Shown here: positions 1 to 8,586 of the stretch, in pieces
Position numbering within the stretch: position 1 is the stretch's first letter
Layout: each line of letters starts with the position of its first letter
NCBI RefSeq assembly: GCF_009909185.1
Contig: NZ_JAAAMV010000003.1
Location: 484,883-548,882, forward strand
DNA length: 64,000 nucleotides
Direction: 5' to 3'
Source: Paenibacillus glycinis
GTDB taxonomy: Bacteria; Bacillota; Bacilli; Paenibacillales; Paenibacillaceae
Made by a program: the position numbers and the translations under genes
The notes under the pieces: model-generated
Databases searched by the model: none
The model's input: only the letters and a program-made list of their open reading frames with translations
What the model was told of the DNA's origin: nothing

Positions 1-151
1 CCGCTTCCGCCGTACTTTGCAAGACCCTTCTTCTTGATTACCCCCGCCGCCGCGGAATTGAATCGCGGTTCCGGCCCATTGACGTGACAGACGCCTAAGG
101 CACCGCGGCCCAGCGCCTCATACAATGAGAACAAGGAGAGGGGGAGCAGCC

Positions 152-937
152 ATGAACAACGGCAGCACGGCGGATTTGCGAACGGCGATATTCCTGGCGG
201 CCGTATGCGGTCAAACCTACGTGCAATACGATAACGACGGGCTATTCCTGGTGCCGGAGACGTATCGTCTGGTCGGCCCGGTCGGCGCGTCTTCCTACGA
301 CGGCAAAGAAGAATTGTTCGGCTTCGTGCTCGAATCCGACCGCGGCGTCATCCTGGCCTTCCGCGGCACGATCTCGCCGACGGATTGGATCACGGACATG
401 ATCGCCCAACAGGTCGCCTTCAAGCCGATCGGGAAAGGCTGCCTGGCGCACCGCGGCTTCACCGACGTTTACATGTCCGCCCGCGATACGATTTTCCGCC
501 TGTTGAAGGAGACGCCGGCGGAGAAGCCGCTGTTCGTGACCGGCCACAGCCTCGGCGGCGCGCTGGCGACGCTGGCTTCCGTCGACATCGCCGTCAACCG
601 CAAGACGGCGAGCTTGATCACGTACACGTACGGCTCGCCGCGCGTCGGCGACCCCGGCTTCGTCCGGCGCTACAACGCGGCCGTGCCGGTTTCCTTCCGC
701 GTGCAGAACGAATTCGACGTCGTGCCGCATCTGCCTCCGCTTGTCTACACCTCGCCCAAGACGGACAAAACCTATTACTACCTGCACGTCAAGGAAGAAG
801 TGAAGCGCAGCTTCCGGAACGGATCGGTAGGTCTCAACCATGTCATCGGCAGCTATTTCGCCGATCTGGCGAGCGAGGCGCCCGGCTTCGCGACGGCCGT
901 CTGCTCGGCGCCGCCCGGATGGTGCCCGATCAATTGA
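152..937 (+). CDS. Lipase family protein (class 3 fold)
   Basis: Predicted alpha/beta-hydrolase esterase or lipase of 261 residues. The nucleophile elbow GHSLGG places the catalytic serine at about residue 133; Asp189 (NEFDVVP) and His230 (GLNHVIGSY) complete a triad in the order and spacing of class 3 lipases. The segment AFRGT before the elbow is the usual oxyanion strand. No signal peptide is visible, so it may be cytoplasmic or exported by another route. An ATG 27 nt further upstream is in frame, but the purine-rich ribosome site at 133-145 lies just before the ATG at 152. It is converged on by the YjbR-like gene; a GC-rich inverted repeat lies at 938-965 between them. The substrate is not evident. 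Confidence 0.9.
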   Translation: MNNGSTADLRTAIFLAAVCGQTYVQYDNDGLFLVPETYRLVGPVGASSYDGKEELFGFVLESDRGVILAFRGTISPTDWITDMIAQQVAFKPIGKGCLAHRGFTDVYMSARDTIFRLLKETPAEKPLFVTGHSLGGALATLASVDIAVNRKTASLITYTYGSPRVGDPGFVRRYNAAVPVSFRVQNEFDVVPHLPPLVYTSPKTDKTYYYLHVKEEVKRSFRNGSVGLNHVIGSYFADLASEAPGFATAVCSAPPGWCPIN

Positions 938-965
938 GCCGCCCGGCGACGGATTCGCGGGCGGC
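938..965. terminator. GC-rich inverted repeat between convergent genes
   Basis: Arms GCCGCCCG and CGGGCGGC (8 bp) around a 12-nt loop immediately follow the lipase stop codon. There is no T-run, so intrinsic termination is only possible, not shown. Confidence 0.3.
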
Positions 966-988
966 CCGCCAATCGAGCGGAAACGGGC

Positions 989-1339
989 TTACGGCAGCCG
1001 AAGCAGCGCGTCGATCCGGTTCCGCTCCGCTTTCGGCAGACCCTGGAACACAAGCGCGTACGAATGCTGGATCATGTCGTATACTTCGCCCAGCGGGATC
1101 GTGCCGTCCACCGTCACGGAGTTCCAGTGCTTCTTGTTCAGATGATAGCCCGGCTTCACCGCTTCGTACTGCTCGCGCAGGTTCTCGGCGATCACGGGGT
1201 CGCATTTCAACGCGATCACGTTGTCCGAGATAATCGCGAACATTTTGCCGCCGACCTTCATGACCAGCGGTTCCGGGCCGAACGGATAATCCTTCTCCGC
1301 GCATTTCATGGACAAGCAGTAATCGATGATCGGTTTCAT
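989..1339 (-). CDS. MmcQ/YjbR family protein (CyaY-like fold)
   Basis: A 116-residue protein matching the small MmcQ/YjbR family, whose members adopt a CyaY-like double-wing fold and are often called DNA-binding although their cellular role is unproven. Family hallmarks seen are the FGPEPLVMKVGGKMFA strand pair, the ALKCDP segment and HLNKKHWNSV, followed by the conserved helix around LGEVYDMIQHSY. Length is typical. The GGGGG ribosome site lies about 10 nt before the ATG. It stands alone, convergent with the lipase and downstream of a terminated small gene, so context says nothing about function. Confidence 0.85.
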   Translation of the reverse strand: MKPIIDYCLSMKCAEKDYPFGPEPLVMKVGGKMFAIISDNVIALKCDPVIAENLREQYEAVKPGYHLNKKHWNSVTVDGTIPLGEVYDMIQHSYALVFQGLPKAERNRIDALLRLP

Positions 1340-1398
1340 TCGCGAAATCCCCCTCTGAAGTTACGGCAGCTATTAGATCGGTCATTGTCCTTATCGTT

Positions 1399-1430
1399 AA
1401 AAAAACTGAAGGCGAGAATCACCTTCAGTT
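1399..1430 (-). terminator. Intrinsic terminator of the 1442-1660 gene
   Basis: Arms AACTGAAGG (1404-1412) and CCTTCAGTT (1422-1430) form a 9-bp stem; on the minus strand it is followed by a T-run (A-run 1399-1405 on the plus strand). Confidence 0.85.
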
Positions 1431-1441
1431 CTTCGTTTGCG

Positions 1442-1660
1442 TTATACGCCCATTTTCTTGCGCTGGTTGTTGACCTTTTTCGTATTCTGGCTCTTCATCG
1501 TTTGTTGGTTGCCGCCCGGACCGAACTTTTGCTTGCCGCCGTTCGCCTGTTCAAGCTTCTTCTGCGCGAGCTTCTGCTTGACGGCATCGGCAAGGGATAC
1601 CTTCTTCGGCTGCTCCAGCTCTTGCTCTTGCGTTTCCGGCGTCGATTGGTTTTCTGACAT
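1442..1660 (-). CDS. Small hydrophilic protein of unknown function
   Basis: A 72-residue, highly charged and glutamine-rich protein I do not recognise. It starts with an acidic Glu/Gln stretch, has a predicted amphipathic helix (KVSLADAVKQKLAQKKLEQ) and ends in a basic tail (NNQRKKMGV); no cysteines, membrane segment or signal is present. Two starts are possible: a GTG at 1669 and the ATG at 1660. I chose the ATG because the GTG is itself part of the Shine-Dalgarno sequence GAGGTGA six nt before it. A strong terminator follows, so it is a discrete transcription unit. A nucleic-acid or ribosome-associated role would be guesswork. Confidence 0.7.
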   Translation of the reverse strand: MSENQSTPETQEQELEQPKKVSLADAVKQKLAQKKLEQANGGKQKFGPGGNQQTMKSQNTKKVNNQRKKMGV

Positions 1661-1766
1661 TGAGATCACCTCGCCTTGATTGTACTACTCGTATTGTAGC
1701 GCTTTTTCGCCGCGCTTTCCAGTGTCTGCGCGCACATTCGCGCAGGTTCCTCGCGGCGTCGGGCGC

Positions 1767-1943
1767 CTATTCCCGCAGCGCCTCGTTCAGCTTCGTGGAG
1801 CGCAGCTCCCGGTCTCCGCCGCGCAGCAGACCGCGCAGCCGGACCAGCTCCCGTTGCAGGCGAAGCTTGTCGCCCCTCAGCTCCTCGATCTCCGCGAGCG
1901 CGGCCGCCAGCCGCTCCTCGAGCGAAGAATTCGGCTCGTTCAT
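1767..1943 (-). CDS. Small coiled-coil protein (58 aa)
   Basis: A short reading frame of 58 codons whose product is almost entirely one heptad-like helix: Leu recurs at 3-4 residue spacing through LEERLAAALAEIEELRG and LRLQRELVRLRGLL, with acidic and basic residues between. The start is an ATG with AAAGGGG about 9 nt upstream, and the frame ends in TAG at 1767. It lies between the 72-residue small gene and the GH26-like gene on the same strand. No family is recognised; the sequence resembles short coiled-coil adaptor or spore-associated proteins only in general character. The good ribosome site and clean heptads argue that it is real. Confidence 0.6.
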   Translation of the reverse strand: MNEPNSSLEERLAAALAEIEELRGDKLRLQRELVRLRGLLRGGDRELRSTKLNEALRE

Positions 1944-2092
1944 CGCCGTCTACCCCTTTCCTGCCTTTACCCGTTTTACGTATCATTGTAACGCGCGGCA
2001 GCCCTCTTGTAAAAAATCCGGATGCGCGCGAAGGCCGGAGCACGGGGCTCCAAGCTTCGGCCTATCCGGATGCGGCCTTAAATTGCGCGAAC

Positions 2093-3721
2093 TTACTTTA
2101 CGCTTACGGGGACCTTCTGCGTCGTGACGAGCTTGTTCCTGCCGTCGTATGCCCGCACGTCGACCTCGATCTTCTTGCCCCCGTACGGCGCGAAATCGAT
2201 CTGCGCGGTCCAAGGCGGCGAAGCCGCCGTCGCGACGGTCCTGCCTCCGATGGCGTAGGTCACCTTCGCGAGCGTCGGCGACCAGGTTTTCACGTAGGCG
2301 GACACGCGCTGCGGCGAAGCGGGGACAGGAGAAGCGGCGCTCGCCGGCTTATAAGCGATAGGCGATTCGTCGCCGAAGCTGCTCAGGTAGAACGGGCTGC
2401 TCACGGACTGCTTGTAGCCGGCAAGCAGCTTCGGGTTGGCCGAGAGCATGTAATTCTTGATCCGCGCGGACGCGTCGTGGTTGCTGTCGAACCAGAAGAC
2501 CGCTTTGACCTTCGGATACAGCATCGGGAGCGTGGCGTAAAACTCGTTCATTTTGTACACGGCCCAGTCCGTCTTGTCCTGCTTCTTCTCCGGATACATG
2601 TACGAGACGCCGCCCTCGGAGACGAAGACCGGCTTGCGCGCGGCATAGAGCTTGTAGATGTTGTCGAATTTCTCGAGATGGCTGGAACGGTCCTCGCCCT
2701 GCCCCAGCGGATCGAGCGAAGGATCGAAGATGGAGTAGAGGCTGACCCCGACCCAATCGACCGCGTCGTCGCCGGGATAATAGTCTTGGATGTTGTACTC
2801 GGGCAGCCGGTCCGGCGCCCACACCATCGCGACGCTGTTCGGCGCCTCCCGATGGAACACCTTCGCGACGAGCCGGAATTTCGCGATGTACTCGTTCGGA
2901 TCTTTCGTGTGCCAGATCACCCAGTCGCCGTTCATTTCATTGGCGAATCGAAGGAACACCTGGACGCCGGAGGCTTCGATGTCGCGCGCCAGCTGATGCA
3001 GATAAGCGTCGTCCTTGACCTCGCCGAGCCCTTTGAGCGGCTGGAGCCCGAGCTCGATCGCGGTTCCCGCCGCGCGCGCATGGTCGACATGGCTCTTGAT
3101 GCTGGAGAACGGCTGGCCGTACGTAAAATAAAGCAAGTACGCCGCATGCTTCTTCCCCGTCAGCGCCGGAAACCGATCCGTATAGAAGGGATTCGCGGTC
3201 TTCGGGTTGTGGACGGCCGGATCCAGTTCGGCATATGCGCCGAGCAGCGCGCCGTTCTTCGGCTCGAACTTGGCGCCGTGCGCGTTGGCGCCGCCGACCG
3301 CGCCGGCCGTCGTCTCGACGAAGAGGCTTGCCTTGCTGCGCAGCATGTCCGCCCTGCGTTTCGCCGCGATGCTGATCTGCGTTTGGCCGGCCAGTCCGGA
3401 ATACTTCGCTTCCAGCTCCCAGCCGGCCACGGCGTTATCGTATTGCTGCAGCTTCGCGTAGTCGTCGCCGATCCGCCGGTACATGCCCGCGGCGTTGCCG
3501 TACTGCCGCTGTTTGACGAATTCCGGCGCGATTTGTTTGTATTTGGCGATCGCCTCCGCGTATTTCCCCTGGCCGTCGAGCTTCTGCGCTTGCTTGTACG
3601 CGCCCCACGCGTCCATCGCCTGAACGTCCTGCGCGCGCGCCGTCGAGAACGCGATCAGCGTTGCCGCCAAGAGAAGCAGCAGCTTTCTTCCGAATGTCGT
3701 TCGTCCGCGATAAATCCTCAC
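2093..3721 (-). CDS. Secreted glycoside hydrolase, GH26-like, with N-terminal TPR-like region
   Basis: A 542-residue exported protein. Residues 1-30 are a signal peptide ending in STARA; about 35-130 look like TPR-type helical repeats (YAEAIAKYKQIAPE and YGNAAGMYRRIGDDY). A beta-barrel follows with GH26 hallmarks: RFANEMNGDW places the acid/base Glu at 262 and FVSEGG the nucleophile Glu at 369. GH26 members are endo-beta-mannanases and related beta-glycanases. The last 90 residues form an Ig-like module (WSPTLAKVTYAIGGRTVATA). Translation starts at a GTG with a GGGGG site upstream. The substrate is unknown; the TPR-plus-GH26 arrangement is unusual for a simple mannanase and may suit exopolysaccharide processing. 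It is divergent from the VanY-type gene. Confidence 0.8.
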   Translation of the reverse strand: MRIYRGRTTFGRKLLLLLAATLIAFSTARAQDVQAMDAWGAYKQAQKLDGQGKYAEAIAKYKQIAPEFVKQRQYGNAAGMYRRIGDDYAKLQQYDNAVAGWELEAKYSGLAGQTQISIAAKRRADMLRSKASLFVETTAGAVGGANAHGAKFEPKNGALLGAYAELDPAVHNPKTANPFYTDRFPALTGKKHAAYLLYFTYGQPFSSIKSHVDHARAAGTAIELGLQPLKGLGEVKDDAYLHQLARDIEASGVQVFLRFANEMNGDWVIWHTKDPNEYIAKFRLVAKVFHREAPNSVAMVWAPDRLPEYNIQDYYPGDDAVDWVGVSLYSIFDPSLDPLGQGEDRSSHLEKFDNIYKLYAARKPVFVSEGGVSYMYPEKKQDKTDWAVYKMNEFYATLPMLYPKVKAVFWFDSNHDASARIKNYMLSANPKLLAGYKQSVSSPFYLSSFGDESPIAYKPASAASPVPASPQRVSAYVKTWSPTLAKVTYAIGGRTVATAASPPWTAQIDFAPYGGKKIEVDVRAYDGRNKLVTTQKVPVSVK

Positions 3722-3862
3722 TTAGGCAGTTCCCCCGAATTTCATAAAATGATTGGTTATCGATTTCCATATTACAGCAATCGCCAGGACGGTTGGAAGA
3801 CGTCTATTGACAAGAGTCGACGATTAATTCGAATTTTCTCCTTCGCCGATCGACGAACCGCG

Positions 3863-3892
3863 TTGTACAAGTGCAACAAATCTCATTATAAT
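3863..3892 (+). promoter_or_regulatory. SigA-type promoter for the VanY-like gene
   Basis: TTGTAC (3863-3868) and TATAAT (3887-3892) are separated by 18 bp, about 100 bp before the start codon at 3997. Nothing else coding is visible between 3722 and 3996. Confidence 0.6.
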
Positions 3893-3996
3893 ATTCGTTG
3901 TAATAAGTTGTAGAAGAGAAACCGTACTTGTGACAAGCCGAATCTCGGCTGCGATGAAAGCAATGGACGGCCGTACATTAGGAGGCAAGGAATCTT

Positions 3997-4884
3997 TTGA
4001 AAAAAACCGCAATCCTATCCATCGTCGTGCTCTGCATCGCGCTCGGGGCCGTGATCATAGCGAAGCAAACCTCCATCCTTCAGAACGCGTTCGGCGATCC
4101 TTCGGCCGCGGACACCGATGGCAACACGAACCCGGCTTCCTCCGGGACAAGCAGCAGCGGAGGCAATGACGGCGGCAAACCCGCCGGCACGCAGACGGAC
4201 GACGACCAACCGGCAGCGACGCAAACCTCCGCCCAATCGGAGCTCCAGCGTTTTTTGCACGATAACGCGGCGTCGCGCACGACCATCAAAAAAGACGGCG
4301 TCGCCTTCGTCACGAACTCGACCAGCACCCTCGTCCTCGTCAACAAGAAGCGCGAGCTCGATCCCGGCTACGTGCCGGGCGACCTGGTGAAGGCGCCGGT
4401 GCCCTTCTCCTTCTCCGGCGACAGCCCGAAGCAGGAGATGCGCAAGGTGGCCGCGGACGCGCTAGGCAAGCTGTTCGCGGGCGCCAAGCAGGACGGCATC
4501 GAGCTGAAGGCCGTCTCCGGCTACCGGTCCTACGCCTCGCAGAAATCGATCTTCAACGCCTATGCCAAGACGCACGGCGAAGAGGAAGCGAACACGTTCA
4601 GCGCCCATCCCGGCCAGAGCGAGCATCAGACCGGACTCGCGATGGACGTCTCCAGCGCCAGCGTCCATTACGGCCTCGAAGAAAGCTACGGCGAGACCAA
4701 GGAAGGCAAATGGCTGAAAGCCCACGCCGCGGACTACGGCTTTATTATCCGCTTCGAGCAAGGCAAAGAGAAGGAAACCGGCTATATGTACGAGCCTTGG
4801 CACGTACGCTACGTCGGCGTCTACGTCGCCCAGGACATCAAGAAGCTCGGCTTGACGCTGGAAGCGTACTTGGCCCGCTTCTAA
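3997..4884 (+). CDS. D-alanyl-D-alanine carboxypeptidase, VanY/M15B family
   Basis: A membrane-anchored or secreted zinc peptidase of 295 residues that trims the terminal D-Ala from peptidoglycan stem peptides. An N-terminal hydrophobic helix (about 4-22) is followed by a Ser/Gly/Thr-rich linker (35-80) and the M15B domain. Zinc ligands are His210 and Asp217 in SEHQTGLAMD and His269 in YEPWHVRYVG; Glu266 is the expected catalytic base. SGYRSYASQ is the conserved substrate-cleft motif. The start is a TTG preceded by AGGAGG at 3980-3985. A promoter at 3863-3892 and a long bidirectional terminator after the gene make it monocistronic. Confidence 0.9.
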   Translation: MKKTAILSIVVLCIALGAVIIAKQTSILQNAFGDPSAADTDGNTNPASSGTSSSGGNDGGKPAGTQTDDDQPAATQTSAQSELQRFLHDNAASRTTIKKDGVAFVTNSTSTLVLVNKKRELDPGYVPGDLVKAPVPFSFSGDSPKQEMRKVAADALGKLFAGAKQDGIELKAVSGYRSYASQKSIFNAYAKTHGEEEANTFSAHPGQSEHQTGLAMDVSSASVHYGLEESYGETKEGKWLKAHAADYGFIIRFEQGKEKETGYMYEPWHVRYVGVYVAQDIKKLGLTLEAYLARF

Positions 4885-4911
4885 CGGACGCGCCAAGCGC
4901 CGAACGCCATA

Positions 4912-4955
4912 AAAGGCCGGCGGTTTGTCATCAACATGACAAACCGCCGGCCTTT
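4912..4955. terminator. Long bidirectional terminator
   Basis: A perfect 20-bp stem (4912-4931 with 4936-4955) around a CAAC loop separates two convergent genes. The stem itself supplies AAA/TTT at its ends. Confidence 0.85.
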
Positions 4956-4972
4956 GCCGTTCGTGCGGGCGT

Positions 4973-5890
4973 TTACGGCTCGAAGACCATCAAGTCCCGG
5001 CCCATCGTGATTTTGCCCGGGAAAATATCGCGCATCCCCTCCGTGTATTCCGCCTCCGCTTCCTCCGTCGGAAAAGGCGCCGGAATATGGTGCGTCAGCA
5101 CGAGATGGGGCACGCCGGCCTGCTTGGCCAGCTCCGCGACCTGAAGCGTCGTCGAGTGATACTTGGCCGGATTGTTCAGCGATTGCGCCTGTTCCGGGAA
5201 TTCCGCGATCAGCGCGTCCAGCCACGCTTTGTTGTACGATTCGTGGATCAGCAGATCGGCGCCCTGGCTATGCTTGATCATGTTCGCCACCGGAATGGTA
5301 TCCCCGGAGACGACCGCCGACTTGCCGTTGTATTCGACTTTGTACGCAAGCGCGGGATACACCGGCCGGTGATCGACCTCGAACGCCGTGATTCGGATGC
5401 CGTCCTTGTCATACACGACGCCCTCGTTGGACTCGTGGTACTCGATTCGCGAGGCGTCCTCCGCCGACAGGTTGTAATTGACCCGCAGGTTGGCGTCGAA
5501 ATCGAACGATTCCCGCATCTTCCCGATAATCTCGCGCGTCGTCGTCGGACCGTACACGTTCATCGGGACCGACCGGCCTTCGAACACGCGGCCCGGCACG
5601 ACATGCGTCCGCCAGCTGGAGATGAAGACGTCGAAGAATCCCGAGTTGTGGTCGCTGTGATGATGCGTGAACAAGACATCCGATACGCGCTGCGGCATGA
5701 TGCCGGCTTTGATCAATTGATCCACGACGGCGCCGCCGCAGTCGATCAGGAACACCTTGCTGCCGGCCAATATCGCGACCGAGGATTTGGCCCGGCCTCC
5801 GAATGCCCGCGGCGTCCCGGTGCCGAGCAGGATCACCTTCAGCTGCTCGTGGTAATCCGGGACGAGGTTGGCTTGCGTTTGAATCAGCAT
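4973..5890 (-). CDS. MBL-fold metallo-hydrolase (RNase Z/arylsulfatase-like)
   Basis: A 305-residue metallo-beta-lactamase-fold hydrolase. The metal motif THHHSDH has His76, His78, Asp80 and His81; further ligands are expected at the SGDT motif and in VLTHHIPAP near the C terminus. The N terminus (VILLGTGTPR) is typical of the RNase Z-like group, which also contains type II arylsulfatases and many uncharacterised hydrolases. It begins 24 bp after the stop of the ABC lipoprotein gene on the same strand, so it is probably the last gene of the Crp/Fnr-ABC operon. That context makes an organosulfur or organophosphorus substrate plausible, but this is inference. No signal peptide is seen. Confidence 0.8.
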   Translation of the reverse strand: MLIQTQANLVPDYHEQLKVILLGTGTPRAFGGRAKSSVAILAGSKVFLIDCGGAVVDQLIKAGIMPQRVSDVLFTHHHSDHNSGFFDVFISSWRTHVVPGRVFEGRSVPMNVYGPTTTREIIGKMRESFDFDANLRVNYNLSAEDASRIEYHESNEGVVYDKDGIRITAFEVDHRPVYPALAYKVEYNGKSAVVSGDTIPVANMIKHSQGADLLIHESYNKAWLDALIAEFPEQAQSLNNPAKYHSTTLQVAELAKQAGVPHLVLTHHIPAPFPTEEAEAEYTEGMRDIFPGKITMGRDLMVFEP

Positions 5891-5914
5891 GTCTGCTACC
5901 TCCGAAATGATGCG

Positions 5915-6985
5915 TTATTTGTCTTTCTTCGCTTCGTCGAGCACAGAAGGATCGTAGAATTGGCTTAAGTCCACCTGACTCTCGTCGTCGATGCCCTTGA
6001 TGTAGCCCGCGTCGAACGAGACCTTGGCCATCGTCTTGATCACGTCCAGATCCACGTCCTCGGTCAGGTTCAAATGGTCCAGCGCCGCTTTGATCAGCTT
6101 CGCGTCCATGCCTTTGCCGCTCAGCTCCTTCAATTCGTCGCTGATGATCGCGTAGGAGTCGTCCGGATGCTGCTTGATGAAATCGATGCCTTCTTCATTC
6201 GCCTTGATCGCGCCTTTGGCCAAGTCGCGGTGGTCCTTCAGGAACTTATCGCTCGCCATCAGGATCGTTAGCGGATAATTGCCGTCGTTCGGCGGAATTT
6301 TGTCCCAATCGACCAGCACGACGCCGCTGCCTTCCTCGACCATCTGCGTCCCCCACGGCTCCGGAATGAGCGTCGCGTCGACTTCCTTCTGGCGCATGGC
6401 GACGAGCGTATCGGCCGGGGCGCGGGTGATGATCTGCACGCCGGATTTGTCCGTCGTGACCTTCAGCCCTTCCTGCTGCAGCAGCAGGCGCAGGGAGATC
6501 TCGTTCGTGCTGCCCTTGGTCGGGATGGCGACCGTCTTGCCGACGAGGTCCTTCACGGAGGAGATCCCGGCCTCCTTGCCCGCGATCAATACCGCGCCCC
6601 CGTTGTTGGAGCCCGCGATGATCCGGAAGTTCTTGCTTTTCAAATATTGGTTGATCGCCGGGCCCGGGCCGACGTAGCCCAGATCGATCTGGTTCGTGGC
6701 GATGGCGGTGGAGAAGTCGGAGCCGTTGTCGAAGGCCGTGACTTCGATCTTCGCGTTCTTGCCGAATTCGTCCTGGAAATACCCGTTCTTCAGGGCAACG
6801 AAGCCCGGCGCGTGCGTGACGTTCTTCAGGATGCCGATCTTGACGGTCACCTGCTCGTCGGCCGACGCGGCCTTATCGCCGTTCGAGCCGCAAGCGGACA
6901 GCAACCCCGTCAATCCGAGCGCTACGCCCAGCAGGATCAGTTTCTTTCGGAGCTTCGATCTATTTGTTTTCTTTGTCAGATTCAT
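5915..6985 (-). CDS. ABC transporter substrate-binding lipoprotein, NitT/TauT/SsuA family
   Basis: A 356-residue lipoprotein with an N-terminal signal ending in the lipobox LLSAC. The mature protein has the NMT1/SsuA-like two-lobe fold: KIGILKNVTHAPGFVALKNG at the start, IDLGYVGPGPAI in lobe one and TLIPEPWGTQMV in lobe two, all typical of aliphatic sulfonate, taurine, nitrate or thiamine-precursor binders. The start was moved to the ATG with GGGGGAAGAAACG before it, rather than an in-frame codon 51 nt upstream. It follows the permease gene in one operon. Ligand identity cannot be read from sequence; sulfonate is the usual annotation for this subgroup. Confidence 0.88.
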   Translation of the reverse strand: MNLTKKTNRSKLRKKLILLGVALGLTGLLSACGSNGDKAASADEQVTVKIGILKNVTHAPGFVALKNGYFQDEFGKNAKIEVTAFDNGSDFSTAIATNQIDLGYVGPGPAINQYLKSKNFRIIAGSNNGGAVLIAGKEAGISSVKDLVGKTVAIPTKGSTNEISLRLLLQQEGLKVTTDKSGVQIITRAPADTLVAMRQKEVDATLIPEPWGTQMVEEGSGVVLVDWDKIPPNDGNYPLTILMASDKFLKDHRDLAKGAIKANEEGIDFIKQHPDDSYAIISDELKELSGKGMDAKLIKAALDHLNLTEDVDLDVIKTMAKVSFDAGYIKGIDDESQVDLSQFYDPSVLDEAKKDK

Positions 6986-7019
6986 CGTTTCTTCCCCCGT
7001 ATCATGGATAATCGAGCTT

Positions 7020-7784
7020 TTATTTCTTTGCCGCATGCAGGCCGAAGCGGACCATGATGCCGTCCTCCAGCCGCTTGAAACAGAAATGATCGGAAATCGT
7101 GCCGATGACCGCGATGATGATGACCACGCATAGAATCGTCGCCGTGTCGCCGATGTCGCGGCTGTCCTGCAGCGTCTGGCCGAGGCCGAGACCCCGGCCG
7201 ATCAGCTCCCCGGCCGTAAGGGCGCGCCACGCGAACGCCCATGCCACGCGAACGCCCGTGATCAGATGCGGGAAGGCGGCGGGCAGCATGACCTGATAGA
7301 ACATTTTCAAGCCGTTGCCCGTGCCCATCATCTGCGCTGCCCGGAGGTGAATCTTCGAGATCTGCACGATGCCCGTTCGCGATGCCATCGACATCGTCCA
7401 CGTTGCGCCGATCGTCGTGATGAAGACGACCGAGGTGTCGTTCAGCCCGAACCAGATGATGGCGAAGGGCAGCCAAGCGATGCTCGGCACCGTCTGCAGC
7501 GCCACCACGAGGAAGCCGAAGGTCTCGTCGAAGAACCGGAACCGCGCGAACAGGAAGCCGAGTCCCGTCCCGAGCACGATGGAGATGACGAAGGAGATGA
7601 GCAGCCTGCGCATGCTGGCGACGATCGAGCCGAACAGATGCCCGTTCGCGAACCCGTCGTAGAACGCCTCCAAGGTCTGCAGCGGGGAAGGGAACTTCCA
7701 ACCCCAATCGAAAATCCTATATCCCAATTCCCAGATTACGATCAGGAAGATCAGGAACAGCGTTCTTCGCAATGCGATAGTCAT
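7020..7784 (-). CDS. ABC transporter permease, SsuC/TauC type
   Basis: A 254-residue inner-membrane permease with about six transmembrane helices. The cytoplasmic EAA loop is present as the segment RAAQMMGTGNGLKMFYQVML followed by LPAAFPHLITGVR, the coupling site for the ATPase. It belongs to the BPD_transp_1 family found with sulfonate, nitrate and taurine systems. The start codon has an AGGAG site 7 nt before it even though it lies 68 bp inside the 3' end of the ATPase gene, so translation is probably coupled. The product assembles with the neighbouring ATPase and lipoprotein. Confidence 0.9.
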   Translation of the reverse strand: MTIALRRTLFLIFLIVIWELGYRIFDWGWKFPSPLQTLEAFYDGFANGHLFGSIVASMRRLLISFVISIVLGTGLGFLFARFRFFDETFGFLVVALQTVPSIAWLPFAIIWFGLNDTSVVFITTIGATWTMSMASRTGIVQISKIHLRAAQMMGTGNGLKMFYQVMLPAAFPHLITGVRVAWAFAWRALTAGELIGRGLGLGQTLQDSRDIGDTATILCVVIIIAVIGTISDHFCFKRLEDGIMVRFGLHAAKK

Positions 7785-8556
7785 GGCCCATCTCCTCTCT
7801 GACGACCTTCTCCAGCTCCTCCGAGAGCGTCTCCATGATTTTGTTCTCGTAGTGATGAATGAGCGGATCGCCGGCCTGATGGGGCCGCGCCGCCTGGATG
7901 GCGAATTCCTTCTTGATCCGGCCCGGCTGCGTCGACATCACGAGCACGCGGTCGGACAGCAGCACCGCTTCCCGGATGTTATGCGTGATGAACAGCACCG
8001 TCTTGCGCGTCCGCAGCCAGATGTCCTCCAGGTCCTTCTGCAAGATATACCGGGTCTGTTCGTCGAGCGCCGCGAACGGTTCGTCCATCAGCAGAATGTC
8101 CGGCTCCATGACGAGCGCCCTCGCGATGGCCACCCGCTGCTTCATCCCGCCCGACAGCTCGTGCGGGTAGCGGTCGATGAATTTGCTCAAGTGCACCGAC
8201 TTGATGCCTTCCAACGCCCGCGCATGCCGCTCTTTCTTCGGCACGCCCTGCTGCTTCAAGCCGAACGCGACGTTGTCCAGCACGTTCAGCCACGGGAACA
8301 GGCCGTGCTCCTGGAACACGACGACCTTGCCCGCGCCCGGTCCCTTGACGGGTTCGCCGTTCACGCGGATCGTTCCATCGTAAGCCTTTTCGAAGCCGGC
8401 AATCAGGTTGAGCAGCGTGGATTTGCCGCAGCCGGAAGGACCGAGCAGGGAGACGAACTCCCCCTGCTTGATCGTGAACGACACCTCGTCCAGCGCCTGA
8501 TAGGACGTGCCTTTCTTCTGTTCGAACGATTTACTGACCTTGTCGATCTCGATCAT
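7717..8556 (-). CDS. ABC transporter ATP-binding protein, SsuB/TauB type
   Basis: A 279-residue nucleotide-binding subunit. Walker A GPSGCGKST lies at 39-47, the Q-loop around FQEHGLFPW, the signature LSGGMKQR, Walker B ILLMDEPFAALD and the switch histidine in FITHN. These and the C-terminal segment place it with the nitrate/sulfonate/taurine ATPases. It starts 30 bp after the Crp/Fnr gene and its last 68 bp overlap the permease gene, an unusually long overlap. It powers the import complex formed with the next two genes. Confidence 0.92.
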   Translation of the reverse strand: MIEIDKVSKSFEQKKGTSYQALDEVSFTIKQGEFVSLLGPSGCGKSTLLNLIAGFEKAYDGTIRVNGEPVKGPGAGKVVVFQEHGLFPWLNVLDNVAFGLKQQGVPKKERHARALEGIKSVHLSKFIDRYPHELSGGMKQRVAIARALVMEPDILLMDEPFAALDEQTRYILQKDLEDIWLRTRKTVLFITHNIREAVLLSDRVLVMSTQPGRIKKEFAIQAARPHQAGDPLIHHYENKIMETLSEELEKVVREEMGHDYRIAKNAVPDLPDRNLGIGI

Positions 8557-8586
8557 GCCGGTCCCTCCTCTCCAAGCCGCGCACGG

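Noticed and set aside
78..126. Promoter boxes TTGACG and CATACAAT before the lipase gene
   Set aside because: Spacing does not fit one SigA or SigE promoter, and the implied start would fall on the ribosome site.
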